40,821 nt of DNA from an uncultured Clostridium sp. Lineage in GTDB: Bacteria > Bacillota > Clostridia > TANB77 > CAG-508. Position 1 is the stretch's first letter. Every line of letters starts with the position of its first letter. The notes beneath the pieces were generated by a model that made no database searches, was not told the DNA's origin, and worked only from the letters and a program-made list of their open reading frames with translations. The translations under genes and the position numbers were made by a program. Shown piece by piece: positions 1 to 8,059 of the stretch. The stretch is from assembly GCA_947575745.1 (NCBI GenBank), contig CANPOS010000016.1, positions 1 to 40,821 on the forward strand. Reading direction: 5' to 3'.

Positions 1-5
1 TGTGA

Positions 6-41
6 AAACCCCAGAAAAATATCAAAATTTTTCTGGGGTTT
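6..41. terminator. Strong hairpin terminator
   Basis: A near-perfect inverted repeat pairs AAACCCCAGAAAAAT with its complement around a short AT loop. It lies downstream of the minus-strand WG-repeat gene and is the likely terminator for it, though it could also end something entering from the left edge. Confidence 0.6.
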
Positions 42-53
42 GTCAATACTCTG

Positions 54-85
54 AGGGGAAACAAATGAACACATTTGTTTCCCCT
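54..85. terminator. Second hairpin downstream of WG-repeat gene
   Basis: A 14-bp stem (AGGGGAAACAAATG and its complement) closes on a four-base loop. It has no long T-run. It lies 37 bases beyond the stop codon of the minus-strand gene, so it may be that gene's 3' hairpin or a cassette boundary. Confidence 0.45.
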
Positions 86-121
86 TCATATCACCTAACA
101 TAGAAGTTAGGGTAGAAACGC

Positions 122-574
122 TTAATCAGGTACCTTCCCGAGCATATTCCCCTCTGTGTCGATAAAATACCAACATGCATTATCAAATGACACTTTTGCA
201 CGCTTTTCGTAGAAATCATGGGCAGAGCTGTATATAGGAGCAATTGCCCAGTTTCCATTATGGTCAATGTAGCCATAATCCTTTGTGTTGCAGGAAACGC
301 TGGCAAGTCCATACTTAAAGGGGGAAACGTCACTAAATTGAAATTCAATGACGACATTGCCAGCACGGTCTATATATCCTCCTCGAGGATGCCCAAAGAG
401 TCCTTCTACAGTTGCCCATGTGATTTCCTCCGAATATACACCAACGTGATCAAAGTGTTTGTAATGTATTTTTAAATTCACTATGATGACGTTGAGTACC
501 AAAACCAAGAAGAAACCAAGAGCGATGGTGAGTGCAGTGGTAGAGAGATAAGCTAAGATTTTTTTCCGTTTCAT
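122..574 (-). CDS. Membrane-anchored WG-repeat protein (GC-richer cassette gene)
   Basis: The 150-residue protein has a basic start, one hydrophobic segment at about residues 8-33, and then an extracytoplasmic part with two WG-type repeats. The repeats centre on GYIDRAGN (about residue 67) and YGYIDHNGNWAI (about 101), with a third degenerate copy YFIDTEGN near the end. WG repeats are beta-rich repeats of unknown biochemical role; function is not assigned. The start at 574 is preceded by a weak GAAAGTGGG site and a good promoter. Base composition is clearly higher in GC than in neighbouring genes. Codon 3 is CGG (566-568): read as Arg it gives MKRKK and the whole protein, whereas the CGGN glycine shift seen elsewhere here would stop after six residues. 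That marks it as probably acquired from a donor with ordinary CGG decoding. Confidence 0.6.
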   Translation of the reverse strand: MKRKKILAYLSTTALTIALGFFLVLVLNVIIVNLKIHYKHFDHVGVYSEEITWATVEGLFGHPRGGYIDRAGNVVIEFQFSDVSPFKYGLASVSCNTKDYGYIDHNGNWAIAPIYSSAHDFYEKRAKVSFDNACWYFIDTEGNMLGKVPD

Positions 575-630
575 TTTTCAAACCCACTTTCTTGAAGTTG
601 TATTTGTAACTAATGTTACATAGTATAATA

Positions 631-659
631 ATTATACCATGTTTACATAAACTTTGCAA
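631..659 (-). promoter_or_regulatory. Promoter of the WG-repeat gene
   Basis: On the minus strand TTGCAA (654-659) and TATAAT (631-636) are separated by exactly 17 bases, pointing at the gene that starts at 574. Confidence 0.55.
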
Positions 660-684
660 GTTTTTACAATATACGTAAATTTTA

Positions 685-713
685 TTGAAAATGTATGTAA
701 AGTATGATAAAAT
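685..713 (+). promoter_or_regulatory. Promoter of gltX
   Basis: TTGAAA (685-690), a 17-base spacer and TAAAAT (708-713) lie about 58 bases before the gltX start codon. Confidence 0.6.
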
Positions 714-738
714 ATACACCAAATACAGAAAGGAGAGT

Positions 739-768
739 ATGATAGATTTTAATATCATACAAAGATAA
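739..768 (+). CDS. Nine-codon leader ORF before gltX
   Basis: The only good Shine-Dalgarno site in the gltX leader, AAAGGAGAG (about 729-737), sits immediately before ATG 739, not before the gltX ATG. That ATG opens a short ORF (MIDFNIIQR) whose TAA ends two bases before ATG 771, while gltX itself has only a poor ribosome site. Translational coupling or reinitiation is the simplest reading. This is inference from spacing; the peptide may have no function of its own. Confidence 0.35.
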   Translation: MIDFNIIQR

Positions 769-770
769 AT

Positions 771-2426
771 ATGGATTATAAAGAATTAGCAAATTTAATA
801 TTTCCAAATATAAAGGATAGTAGTTATTATGAAGAAAAATATCCAGAAAGAAATTTAAAAGAAGGAGCAATGGTAGTAAGATTTGCACCAAGTCCAACAG
901 GATTTGTTCATATAGGAGGGATTTTCACAAGTGTAATCTGTTCTAAAGTTGCAAAACAAACAGATGGTATATTCATGCTAAGAATAGAAGATACAGACCA
1001 AAAAAGAGAAGTAGAAAATGGTGTAAATGGAATAATAGGTGCATTAAAAAAATTCAACTTAGATCCAGATGAAGGTATGATAGATGAGAATACATCAAAA
1101 GGGGAATATGGTCCATATAAACAAAGTCAAAGAAAAGAAATATATCAAGCATTTGCAAAAAAATTAATAGAAGAAAAGAAGGCATATCCATGTTTTTGCA
1201 AACAAGAAGACTTAGATGACATGAGAACAAAACAAGAAAATGCAAAACTAAGACCAGGATATTATGGAGAATGGGCAACTTGTAGAAATTTAGGATTAGA
1301 CGAAATAGAAAGAAGAATAAAAAATGGAGAAGAATATATAATCAGATTTAAATCACCAGGAAATCCAGAAAAGAAAATAAAACACCATGACGTAATAAAA
1401 GGAAATATAGACTTCCCAGAAAACGACCAAGATATAGTAATAATCAAATCAGATGGATTGCCAACATACCATTTTGCACATGTTGTAGATGACCATTTAA
1501 TGAGAACTACACATGTAATACGTGGAGACGAATGGTTATCATCACTACCTGTACATATACAAATGTTCCAAGCACTAGGATTTAAACTACCTAAATATGC
1601 GCATATAGCACCTATAATGAAAGAAGAAAATGGAGCAAAGAGAAAATTAAGTAAGAGAAAAGATCCAGAAGCAGCAGTAGAATTTTATTCAAAAGAAGGA
1701 ATACCATCAGATGCAGCAAAAGAATATTTATTAAATATTGCAAACTCAAACTTTGAACAATGGAGAAGACAAAACAAAACAGCATCTATTAATGAATTTG
1801 AACTTTCAATAAATAAAATGAGTGTCAGTGGAGCACTATTTGATATGGTAAAATTATTAGACATATCAAAATCAGTAATATCTAGATATACAAAAGAACA
1901 AGTATATGATATGGCATATACTTGGGCAGAAGAATATGACGAAGACTTAACAAAATTATTAGAAGAAGATAAAGAATATTCACTAAAAGTTTTAGGAATA
2001 GAAAGAGGAAATGAGAAGCCTAGAAAAGATATTGCAAAATGGTCTGATCTCAAAGATAATATAGAATACATGTATGACAATAGATTTTTAAATAGTAATG
2101 TAGAATATGAATATCAAAATATCAATAATAAAGAAGAAGTAAAGAAAATTATTAAAGAATATATTGAAAATAAATTTGATATATCAGATGACAAACAAAC
2201 ATGGTTTAATAAAATGAAAGACATAGCAGAAAAATTTGGATATGCAAGAGAAGTAAAGGAATATAAACAAAATCCAGATAACTACAAGGGGCATGTAGGA
2301 GATGTCAGTACAGTTATAAGAATTGCATTAACAGGTAGAGCAAATACTCCTGATATGTATGAAATAATGCAAGTACTTGGAAAGGATAGCGTTATAGCAA
2401 GATTAAATAAAGCAATTGACAATTAA
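771..2426 (+). CDS. gltX: Glutamyl-tRNA synthetase
   Basis: Class I aminoacyl-tRNA synthetase that charges tRNA-Glu (and perhaps tRNA-Gln) with glutamate in the cytoplasm. The first signature, PSPTGFVHIGG, lies at residues 40-50 and the second, KLSKRKD, near 292-298, with the family's DTD and GDEW-type segments between them. At 551 residues it is longer than the usual 480-500, mainly through a lysine/glutamate-rich C-terminal half that matches the longer clostridial form. It contains no CGG codon and its frame is intact. It has its own promoter and a coupled nine-codon leader. It is followed by an inverted-repeat element and then truA on the same strand. Confidence 0.93.
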   Translation: MDYKELANLIFPNIKDSSYYEEKYPERNLKEGAMVVRFAPSPTGFVHIGGIFTSVICSKVAKQTDGIFMLRIEDTDQKREVENGVNGIIGALKKFNLDPDEGMIDENTSKGEYGPYKQSQRKEIYQAFAKKLIEEKKAYPCFCKQEDLDDMRTKQENAKLRPGYYGEWATCRNLGLDEIERRIKNGEEYIIRFKSPGNPEKKIKHHDVIKGNIDFPENDQDIVIIKSDGLPTYHFAHVVDDHLMRTTHVIRGDEWLSSLPVHIQMFQALGFKLPKYAHIAPIMKEENGAKRKLSKRKDPEAAVEFYSKEGIPSDAAKEYLLNIANSNFEQWRRQNKTASINEFELSINKMSVSGALFDMVKLLDISKSVISRYTKEQVYDMAYTWAEEYDEDLTKLLEEDKEYSLKVLGIERGNEKPRKDIAKWSDLKDNIEYMYDNRFLNSNVEYEYQNINNKEEVKKIIKEYIENKFDISDDKQTWFNKMKDIAEKFGYAREVKEYKQNPDNYKGHVGDVSTVIRIALTGRANTPDMYEIMQVLGKDSVIARLNKAIDN

Positions 2427-2434
2427 ATATTTAG

Positions 2435-2567
2435 GCTAGTTATATATTCAAAATTTATGCAGTTCTGCATAGTATGGAAGCGAGTTTATAAGCTGTTAGA
2501 GCTTGCTCTTTACAGCTTATACGAGACGACCAACAAAGAACAAATAAAATTTGAATATATAACTAGC
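2435..2567. repeat. 133-bp element with 18-bp perfect inverted ends
   Basis: The ends GCTAGTTATATATTCAAA (2435-2452) and its exact complement (2550-2567) enclose two further hairpins: ATGCAG-TT-CTGCAT, and TATAAGCTGT pairing with ACAGCTTATA around a 12-base loop. There is no ORF inside. It may be a miniature inverted-repeat transposable element or a structured RNA transcribed between gltX and truA. The tight nested pairing is seen directly; identity is not known. Confidence 0.6.
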
Positions 2568-2592
2568 ATTATTAATTAAAGGAGTAATTTTA

Positions 2593-3329
2593 TTGAGAAA
2601 CATAAAACTAACAATAGAATATGATGGAAGAGACTTTGGTGGTTGGCAGAAACAACCTACCAAACTAAATATTCAAGGAGAGATAGAAAAAGTAATAGGA
2701 ACAATAACACATGAAGAAATAGAACTTAATGCATCAGGAAGAACAGATGCAGGAGTAAATGCATTTCGGACAAGTTGCAAACTTTAAAACAAATAGTGAG
2801 ATAAGCTTAGATAAACTTATACTTGCAATAAATAGCAACCTAAAAAATTCAATAAGAATAAAAGTTGCAGAAGAAGTATCAGAAGACTTTCATGCAAGAT
2901 ACAATTGTAGAGAAAAAACATATAGATATATAATAGATAACTCTAAATATGGAAGTGCAATATATAGACATTTAGAATATCATATACCCCAAAAACTGGA
3001 CTTAGAAAAAATGAAAGAAGCTATAAAATATTTTGAAGGAACACATGATTTTAAAGCATTTAAAGCAAGTGGAACTAGTAGCAAAAGTAGTGTAAGAACT
3101 ATATACAAGGCATTAGTAGAAAAGAAAGAAGATAAAATAGTAATAGAACTTACAGGAAATGGATTTCTATATAATATGGTAAGGATTATATCAGGAACTT
3201 TAGTAGAGGTGGGACTTCGGAAAAATTAAACCAGAAGAAATACCAGAAATTATAGATGAAGGAAATAGGCAAAAAGCAGGAAAGACACTTCCTGCCCATG
3301 CACTATACTTAGTAGAGGTTAAATATTAA
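2593..3329 (+). CDS. truA: tRNA pseudouridine synthase A, with two CGGA frameshift sites
   Basis: TruA makes pseudouridine at positions 38-40 of tRNA anticodon arms. Translation starts at TTG 2593 after AAAGGAGTAA. The catalytic Asp is in GRTDAGVNAF (about residues 49-58). The zero frame ends soon after CGG at 2767, and again after CGG at 3218. Reading CGGA as Gly at both places gives one 244-residue protein of normal TruA length with the conserved AFGQVANF segment, the YRY motif, the GNGFLYNMVRIISG motif and VGLGKIKPEE. Both restored glycines are conserved positions in the family. Without both shifts the gene would yield only the N-terminal quarter. No other lesion is present, so I read it as functional rather than a pseudogene. 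Confidence 0.9.
2767..2770 (+). other. CGGA quadruplet / +1 shift site 1 (truA)
   Basis: Context is TTT-CGGA-CAA. Reading Gly continues AFGQVAN; zero-frame reading stops six codons later. The Gly precedes QV in TruA proteins generally. Confidence 0.85.
3218..3221 (+). other. CGGA quadruplet / +1 shift site 2 (truA)
   Basis: Context is CTT-CGGA-AAA. Reading Gly continues VGLGKIKPEE to the natural TruA end; the zero frame stops two codons after CGG. Confidence 0.85.
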
Positions 3330-3404
3330 AAGTAAAGTAACAAATATATAAAAAAATTCATAATATATCTTAAGAAAAAAGAATTTTTAGAGGAGATACA
3401 TATT

Positions 3405-3755
3405 ATGAATTTTTTATTATTACTTTTTGCTTTACCAATAGCCACAATAATTATTGCAAGTGTTTTAGAAACAGTACTAAAAAGTCCTATTGCAGTTGCG
3501 GCACTTACATTTGCAATATATCTTATAGTTGCATTTGCAGCATTTGATGCAACGTTCTTGGTATATGCAATACTTTATACAATACTTGCATTTATTTCAG
3601 CAGTGATTACAAGAGCAATAATGAACCTTGTTAATGATGATGACGATGATGATATAGTAGAAAACGGATGTGGTTGTAGTAATAACAATAATAACTCTAA
3701 TAACAATAGTTGTGGATGCGCTAATAGAAATATGTACAATAGGTATTATAGATAA
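3405..3755 (+). CDS. Small membrane protein with Asp run and Cys/Asn-rich tail
   Basis: A 116-residue protein of unknown function. Three hydrophobic segments fill residues 1-75 and are followed by a six-aspartate run (about 78-83). The tail has two CGC motifs separated by asparagine-rich stretches and ends in Asn, Arg and Tyr. The Shine-Dalgarno site AGAGGAGA supports ATG 3405. The tail composition suggests a flexible, possibly metal-binding cytoplasmic end, but that is inference. It follows truA by about 75 bases and is convergent with ylbJ. No homologous family is recognised. Confidence 0.7.
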   Translation: MNFLLLLFALPIATIIIASVLETVLKSPIAVAALTFAIYLIVAFAAFDATFLVYAILYTILAFISAVITRAIMNLVNDDDDDDIVENGCGCSNNNNNSNNNSCGCANRNMYNRYYR

Positions 3756-3756
3756 C

Positions 3757-4829
3757 TTAACATATATCTAAATTCAAAAAAGCAAAGTTTTGAATAAAAA
3801 GATAAGTATATAAAGCTGCAAACATACCTTGCATTAATTTACCTATAATATAAGGTTTAATAGAAATATCAGAATTAGAAGTTATACTTAATACTTGAAG
3901 TAAAATAGATATTCCGCCAAAGCCAAGTAAAAATGCACAAAATATAATACTAATAGATATTTTTTTAATAGGAATATTTGCAATAATAGATACACCATTT
4001 GTGAGCTCAATAATACCAGACAAGACACCAGTTGTAAAACTATTAGGAATGTTAAAAAGGTTAAATATAGGCTCAAGTATTTCAGATAACACTATAAGGA
4101 TACCTGTATTTTTAAGAATAGATATAATTACACTAAAAAGCATAACAAATCCACCTATCATAACAATAGTAGAAACAGAGGACATGATACTATTTTGTAA
4201 GATACTTCCTAAAGAACTTAATTTAGGAGGTATTTTAGTTTCCTTTTTTGAAACAGAATGGAAAACAGTCTTTTTTTCACCGAGAATTTCTTTTCCAAAA
4301 TCTAAATAAAAATCCTACAGTTAAGCAAGAAAGTAAATGAGTCACAAAAAGCAAAAGTCCAATAGTAGTATTTCCAAAAAGAGAAATACCAACAGTACCA
4401 ATTATAAATAAAGGACCAGAATTATTTGTAAAAGTAAGCAATCTTTCTCCTTCTTCTTTAGAACATATTCCTTGTTTTCTAAAATTAGTAACAATCTTTG
4501 CACCAACAGGATAACCGACTAATAATACCCATTATAAGAGGAAAAGCACCTTCACCAGGTACATTAAAGATAGGTTTCATAAATTTGTTTAGTTTTCTAC
4601 CAAGATAATCAATAATAGTAGTGTGAGAAAGAAGCTCACAAGCTATAAAAAATGGTAAAAGAGCAGGAACAACAGAAGTCATCCAAAGGGACAAGCCTTC
4701 TTTTGAAGCTGTTAAGTTATCCCTAGAAAATGCAATAAGTCCTATTGCAAATAATACAAAGATAATAGTCAAAATGTTATCTTTTAAAGATATAAAAATA
4801 AAATTTGTTTTTACAGTTCTACTTTTCAT
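3757..4829 (-). CDS. ylbJ: YlbJ-type sporulation integral membrane protein, two CGGT frameshift sites
   Basis: The family has nucleoside-transporter-like gate (Gate) domains and is needed for spore cortex formation in Bacillus. Three ORF pieces join when CGGT is read as Gly at 4514-4517 and 4279-4282. The first join restores GIISGYPVGAK, a hallmark of YlbJ proteins. The second joins KRNSGEKK across a zero frame where CGG is followed directly by TGA. The composite is 356 residues, slightly short of the usual roughly 400, with a basic N-terminus and about eight hydrophobic segments. The start at 4829 lacks a strong ribosome site, so the exact start is uncertain. Its presence suggests a spore-forming ancestry. 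Confidence 0.85.
4279..4282 (-). other. CGGT quadruplet / +1 shift site 4 (ylbJ)
   Basis: Minus-strand context is TCT-CGGT-GAA. In the zero frame the next codon is TGA; as Gly the reading continues NSGEKK into the second Gate domain. This Gly is in a linker, so conservation cannot be judged. Confidence 0.8.
4514..4517 (-). other. CGGT quadruplet / +1 shift site 3 (ylbJ)
   Basis: Minus-strand context is AGT-CGGT-TAT. Reading Gly restores the SGYPVGAK signature; the zero frame becomes Cys/Trp-rich nonsense and stops ten codons later. Confidence 0.85.
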
Positions 4830-4886
4830 ACAAAAATTATATGAAGGAGAAAAGAAAGTATGACAGTGCGTTAATTGTAAGCAAAT

Positions 4887-5126
4887 CTATTTTGATATGC
4901 AACTAGTTAATTCACTATCAGAATTGTCTTCTATTTTAATAAATAAATCATTAGGTTCACATTCTAATATTTCGCAAAACTTTTCAATATTACTGTATTT
5001 TATAGATTGAGTTTTATTAGTAACAATGCTATTAAAATTAGTATAAGTCATATCTAGTTGAATAAATAACCAATACTTAGATTTTCCTTTTTTCTTCAAT
5101 AATTCTAGTACATTTAATTTTAACAT
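4887..5126 (-). CDS. Small XRE/Cro-type helix-turn-helix regulator
   Basis: A 79-residue DNA-binding protein of the compact Cro/CI type. It consists almost only of the HTH: the recognition region is around LDMTYTNFNSIVTNKT (about residues 24-39), followed by the typical closing segment FCEILECEPNDLFI (about 50-63). ATG 5126 has a good AAAGGAGTAACT site. It is transcribed away from the pilin-like gene at 5269 and lies upstream of ylbJ on the same strand, so either could be a target. No effector domain is present. Confidence 0.8.
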   Translation of the reverse strand: MLKLNVLELLKKKGKSKYWLFIQLDMTYTNFNSIVTNKTQSIKYSNIEKFCEILECEPNDLFIKIEDNSDSELTSCISK

Positions 5127-5192
5127 ATAAGTTACTCCTTTACAAAAATATTACAATTATATTACAAAAATATTATAAATCTTATATTCTTA

Positions 5193-5221
5193 TTGCATAA
5201 CTCATAAAAACAGTATATACT
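5193..5221 (+). promoter_or_regulatory. Promoter of the pilin-like surface gene
   Basis: TTGCAT (5193-5198), a 17-base spacer and TATACT (5216-5221), 48 bases before the ATG. Confidence 0.55.
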
Positions 5222-5268
5222 AAAAATAGCAGATACTAAACAAAAGAAACATAGGAGGAAAAATACAA

Positions 5269-6804
5269 ATGGAAACCAAAAAAGAAGAAGGAATAACCCT
5301 AGTAGCACTAATATTAACAGTAATCCTACTAGTAATATTATCGCTTGTTGGAATAAGTGTAGTATATAATTCAAGGTTAATAGAATATGCAATAAATGGA
5401 ACGATGAAATATGGACAAGAAGGAATAAATGAAAATAAAATATTAGAAGGAGCAGAAGACTTAATAGAAAGTGCAGTAGATAATATAAAAGAGATAGGAA
5501 AAATACCAACACCAATAATAACAATACCAGAAGCAAATGGAGAAAATGGATGGCATAATACAGAAGACATAACAGTAACAATAAGCGATAGAGAACAAGA
5601 TATATATAAATCACCAGTAAAAGAAATAGTATATATATTAGATGGAACAGAAGTAAAAGAAGAAGGAAGAACAGCAACTGCTACAATAAACACAGATGGA
5701 ATCCATAAAATAAAAGCATATGCGACAGATGGAAAAAATAAAAGGTCAGAAGAAACAGAAGAATATATAATAAAAAGAGATGTAGCAGACCCAAATAAGA
5801 TAGAACTATCAGAACCAACAGAAGTAACAACAAGTTCATTTAAAGTAACAGCAGTAGCACAAGATATAACATCAGGAATAAAGAAAATTAAGTTTGAGCT
5901 AAGTACAGAAGAAGACTTTAGTATGATACTAAAAGAAAAAGAATATATAATAGAAACAGCAACAACAGAAGAAAGAACACAGGAGCATACATTTAGTGGA
6001 CTAAATGATGGAACACCATATTACATAAGAGTAATAGTCACAGATGAAGCAGGAAGGACAAGCACATCAAGTACAGTAGCCCAAAATACAGTAGTAGCAA
6101 ATACAGCACCAAGTAAAGCCCAAGTATCATTTAACACAAAAGGAACGAACTATATAAAAGTAAATGCAAAATCAGAAGATATAGATGGAGATCAATTAAC
6201 ATATACACTAAAATATGGAACAAGTTCAAGTAACTTAAACTACTCAACACAATTAACAAATCAAACACAAAATGTACAAGTAGCAATCCAAACACCAACT
6301 AACTTAAGCCAATATACATATTATTATTGGAGAGTAGACGTATCAGATGGAAAAGCAACAACAGAAGGAGATTTACAAACACAGATAAGAACATATTGTC
6401 CAGGTAATTTACGTTCATGTGATGGTTTTAAAGTGATTTGTAAATTTTGTAAGACTTCGAGTACAAGACCTTGTTCGACGCCATATAACATTGGAAAGTC
6501 AGAAGATTACGTTGGTGGTGATCACAAGTGTTCGGTCTGCCTTGGATATTTCTATCTCGGAGTTTATAGATATACGATTAACTGTTCATCATGCGGGGAC
6601 GATCGCGGATGGAGAAATGCTTGTTCCGAGAAATGTGCATTGACAGGTCAAGGTGTCCAACGCACTTGTGTTACGAAACTTTGTGCTAGTTGTGGCCGCC
6701 GTTTTGGGGAATATTCTATAAAGGTGGATTGTGATCATTCACGATCTTCGGCGCATAAATATTGTACGCATGGTCAACTTACTTACTATTCAATGCATGA
6801 TTAG
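5269..6804 (+). CDS. Prepilin-type surface protein with Ig/FnIII-like domains and a mosaic Cys-rich C-terminus
   Basis: The N-terminus KKEEGITLVALILTVILL (residues 3-20) is a type IV prepilin cleavage and hydrophobic helix of the kind common in gut Clostridia. A helical stalk to about residue 75 is followed by a bacterial Ig-like domain (about 80-170) and two fibronectin III-like domains (about 180-370). At about residue 376 (base 6395) both protein and codon use change abruptly. The last ~135 residues carry about 17 cysteines in CxxC and CxxxC pairs (CKFC, CSVC, CSSC, CSEKC, CASC), like zinc knuckles, and the DNA becomes richer in GC, with codons such as TCG, CGC and GTC. The upstream part looks native and the tail acquired. 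Start choice: GAGGAAAAATACAA before ATG 5269. Function is probably surface display; the ligand is unknown. Confidence 0.75.
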   Translation: METKKEEGITLVALILTVILLVILSLVGISVVYNSRLIEYAINGTMKYGQEGINENKILEGAEDLIESAVDNIKEIGKIPTPIITIPEANGENGWHNTEDITVTISDREQDIYKSPVKEIVYILDGTEVKEEGRTATATINTDGIHKIKAYATDGKNKRSEETEEYIIKRDVADPNKIELSEPTEVTTSSFKVTAVAQDITSGIKKIKFELSTEEDFSMILKEKEYIIETATTEERTQEHTFSGLNDGTPYYIRVIVTDEAGRTSTSSTVAQNTVVANTAPSKAQVSFNTKGTNYIKVNAKSEDIDGDQLTYTLKYGTSSSNLNYSTQLTNQTQNVQVAIQTPTNLSQYTYYYWRVDVSDGKATTEGDLQTQIRTYCPGNLRSCDGFKVICKFCKTSSTRPCSTPYNIGKSEDYVGGDHKCSVCLGYFYLGVYRYTINCSSCGDDRGWRNACSEKCALTGQGVQRTCVTKLCASCGRRFGEYSIKVDCDHSRSSAHKYCTHGQLTYYSMHD

Positions 6805-6817
6805 CATGAATTAACTT

Positions 6818-6919
6818 GACTTAAATGACTTAAATGGGACGGAGAAGAATGACTTAAATGGGACGGTTCTGTTTAGGACAAATTAGACTTAAATGGGATG
6901 GAGAAGAATAGGACAATTT
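6818..6919 (+). repeat. Short tandem repeats after the pilin-like gene
   Basis: The unit GACTTAAATGGGACGGAGAAGAAT recurs, starting at 6827, 6851 and 6886 with a partial copy at 6818. One copy continues as GGTTCTGTTTAGGACAA. The repeats begin 14 bases after the stop of the mosaic gene and could mark the boundary at which its 3' end was exchanged. Confidence 0.65.
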
Positions 6920-6920
6920 A

Positions 6921-6970
6921 AATAAGCAGTTATTTAGATAAAAAATAATCTAATTAATTGCTTATTTTTT
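6921..6970 (+). terminator. Terminator downstream of the pilin-like gene
   Basis: An imperfect hairpin (AATAAGCAGTTATTTAGAT against AATCTAATTAATTGCTTA) is followed by a T-run. The rest of the 411-base gap up to 7216 holds the tandem repeats, another hairpin and the promoter of the next gene; no further ORF is evident. Confidence 0.6.
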
Positions 6971-7053
6971 ATCAAAAATATCTAAAAGAAATTCATTATG
7001 AGTCCTCTTTAGTATACCTATAAACCATACAAATATAATTAAACAAAACCAAC

Positions 7054-7102
7054 CAAACAATTACTTAGATAGGAACTAAAAATCTAGGTAATTGTTTGCT
7101 TT
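7054..7102 (+). terminator. Hairpin left of the MNT/HEPN pair
   Basis: CAAACAATTACTTAGAT pairs with ATCTAGGTAATTGTTTG, followed by CTTTT. The stem sequence is nearly the same as the hairpin on the other side of the toxin-antitoxin module (8060-8104). Confidence 0.6.
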
Positions 7103-7140
7103 TATATAAAATACAAGACGAAGAACTTAATATATTCAAT

Positions 7141-7169
7141 TTGTATTGTAAATTACCAAAAACTATAAT
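7141..7169 (+). promoter_or_regulatory. Promoter of the MNT/HEPN pair
   Basis: TTGTAT (7141-7146), a 17-base spacer and TATAAT (7164-7169), 47 bases before ATG 7217. Confidence 0.6.
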
Positions 7170-7216
7170 ATAATATATCATATACTACTTAATAAAGAAG
7201 CGTATTAGGGGGATAT

Positions 7217-7630
7217 ATGGAAGAAGTAATAGAAAAAATAAAAAATAAAATTTTACAAGCAATAGATTGTGAAGCAATAGTTTTATTTGGAAGTTATGCA
7301 AGAGAAACACAAAATGAAGAAAGCGATATAGATATTGCATTTAAAAGTAGTCAAGTTGTAACTAAAAAAGATATTTTTCAATTAAAACAAGAATTAGAAG
7401 ATATAGCAAATAAAGATATAGACTTAATAAATTTGGATGATATAGGTGACATTTTTAGATATGAAATATTAATAAATGGAAAAACTCTATACTGTAAAGA
7501 TGAATTCAAATTTGAATTATATAAACTAGACATGTATAGAGAATTTTTAGATCTCAATGAAAGCATACAACCAATTATTGAAAGAGTAAAAAAGGAGATA
7601 CAATATATGGAAATAAAGCGATTATATTAA
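7217..7630 (+). CDS. MNT-type minimal nucleotidyltransferase (antitoxin)
   Basis: A 137-residue protein with the minimal nucleotidyltransferase signature FGSYARETQNEESDIDIAF (about residues 25-43): the GS-x-AR motif and two catalytic aspartates. A third Asp is in DIDLINL (about 73-79). In MNT/HEPN toxin-antitoxin systems such proteins neutralise a HEPN ribonuclease, in some systems by adding AMP to it. The C-terminal helical tail (about 95-137) overlaps the beginning of the HEPN gene. The start has a GGGGGATAT site. The pair sits between two related hairpins, as expected for a mobile module. Confidence 0.85.
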   Translation: MEEVIEKIKNKILQAIDCEAIVLFGSYARETQNEESDIDIAFKSSQVVTKKDIFQLKQELEDIANKDIDLINLDDIGDIFRYEILINGKTLYCKDEFKFELYKLDMYREFLDLNESIQPIIERVKKEIQYMEIKRLY

Positions 7631-8007
7631 ATAAATATGAAAGTATAGAGAAATGTATTAATAGAATAAGAGAAGAATACGACGGCAATAGTGATAATCT
7701 AAATAATTATAGCAAATTAGATGCGATAGTTTTAAATTTACAAAGAGCATGTGAATTGTGTATAGATATTGCAACATATCTTGTTTCTACTAAAAAGTTA
7801 GGTATACCACAAAGTAAAAAAGAAGCATTTGAAATGCTATTTAAAAACAATTATATAGATGAAGAAACTTTAAAGAGAATGAAAGGTATGATAGGGTTTA
7901 GAAATATTGCTATACATGATTATAAAGAAATAGATGAAGATATTTTAAAAGATATTATAGAAAATCATTTAGAAGAGTTATTAGATTTTGCAAGAAAAAT
8001 GTTATAA
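7607..8007 (+). pseudogene. HEPN-domain toxin partner with disturbed start
   Basis: The HEPN frame is open from 7582 to 8007 and encodes the usual N-terminal segment (about ILNKYESIEKC), a long helical body and the ribonuclease motif RNIAIH near the C-terminus. The strong Shine-Dalgarno AAAAGGAGAT points at ATG 7607, but that ATG is in the MNT frame and reaches TAA 7628-7630 after seven codons. The HEPN frame itself has no ATG, GTG or TTG until TTG 7756. A single-base deletion (or two-base insertion) just after ATG 7607 would explain this; a -1 shift inside GAAATAAAG or a non-standard start are alternatives. No CGG is present, so the rule found in other genes does not apply. Toxin may be inactive. 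Confidence 0.6.
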
Positions 8008-8059
8008 TGTTTTTACCAGAACGGTTTTAAAATAAAAAAATATAGTTAAAACAACTAAA

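Noticed and set aside
5162..5693. Long minus-strand ORFs opposite the pilin-like gene
   Set aside because: They are Leu/Ile/Ser-rich shadows of an A-rich coding strand, lack ribosome sites and overlap the whole of a well-supported gene.
7607..7630. Programmed -1 frameshift from the MNT gene into HEPN
   Set aside because: No convincing slippery heptamer or downstream structure was found; a simple indel after the HEPN start codon explains the sequence as well. Left as a possibility only.
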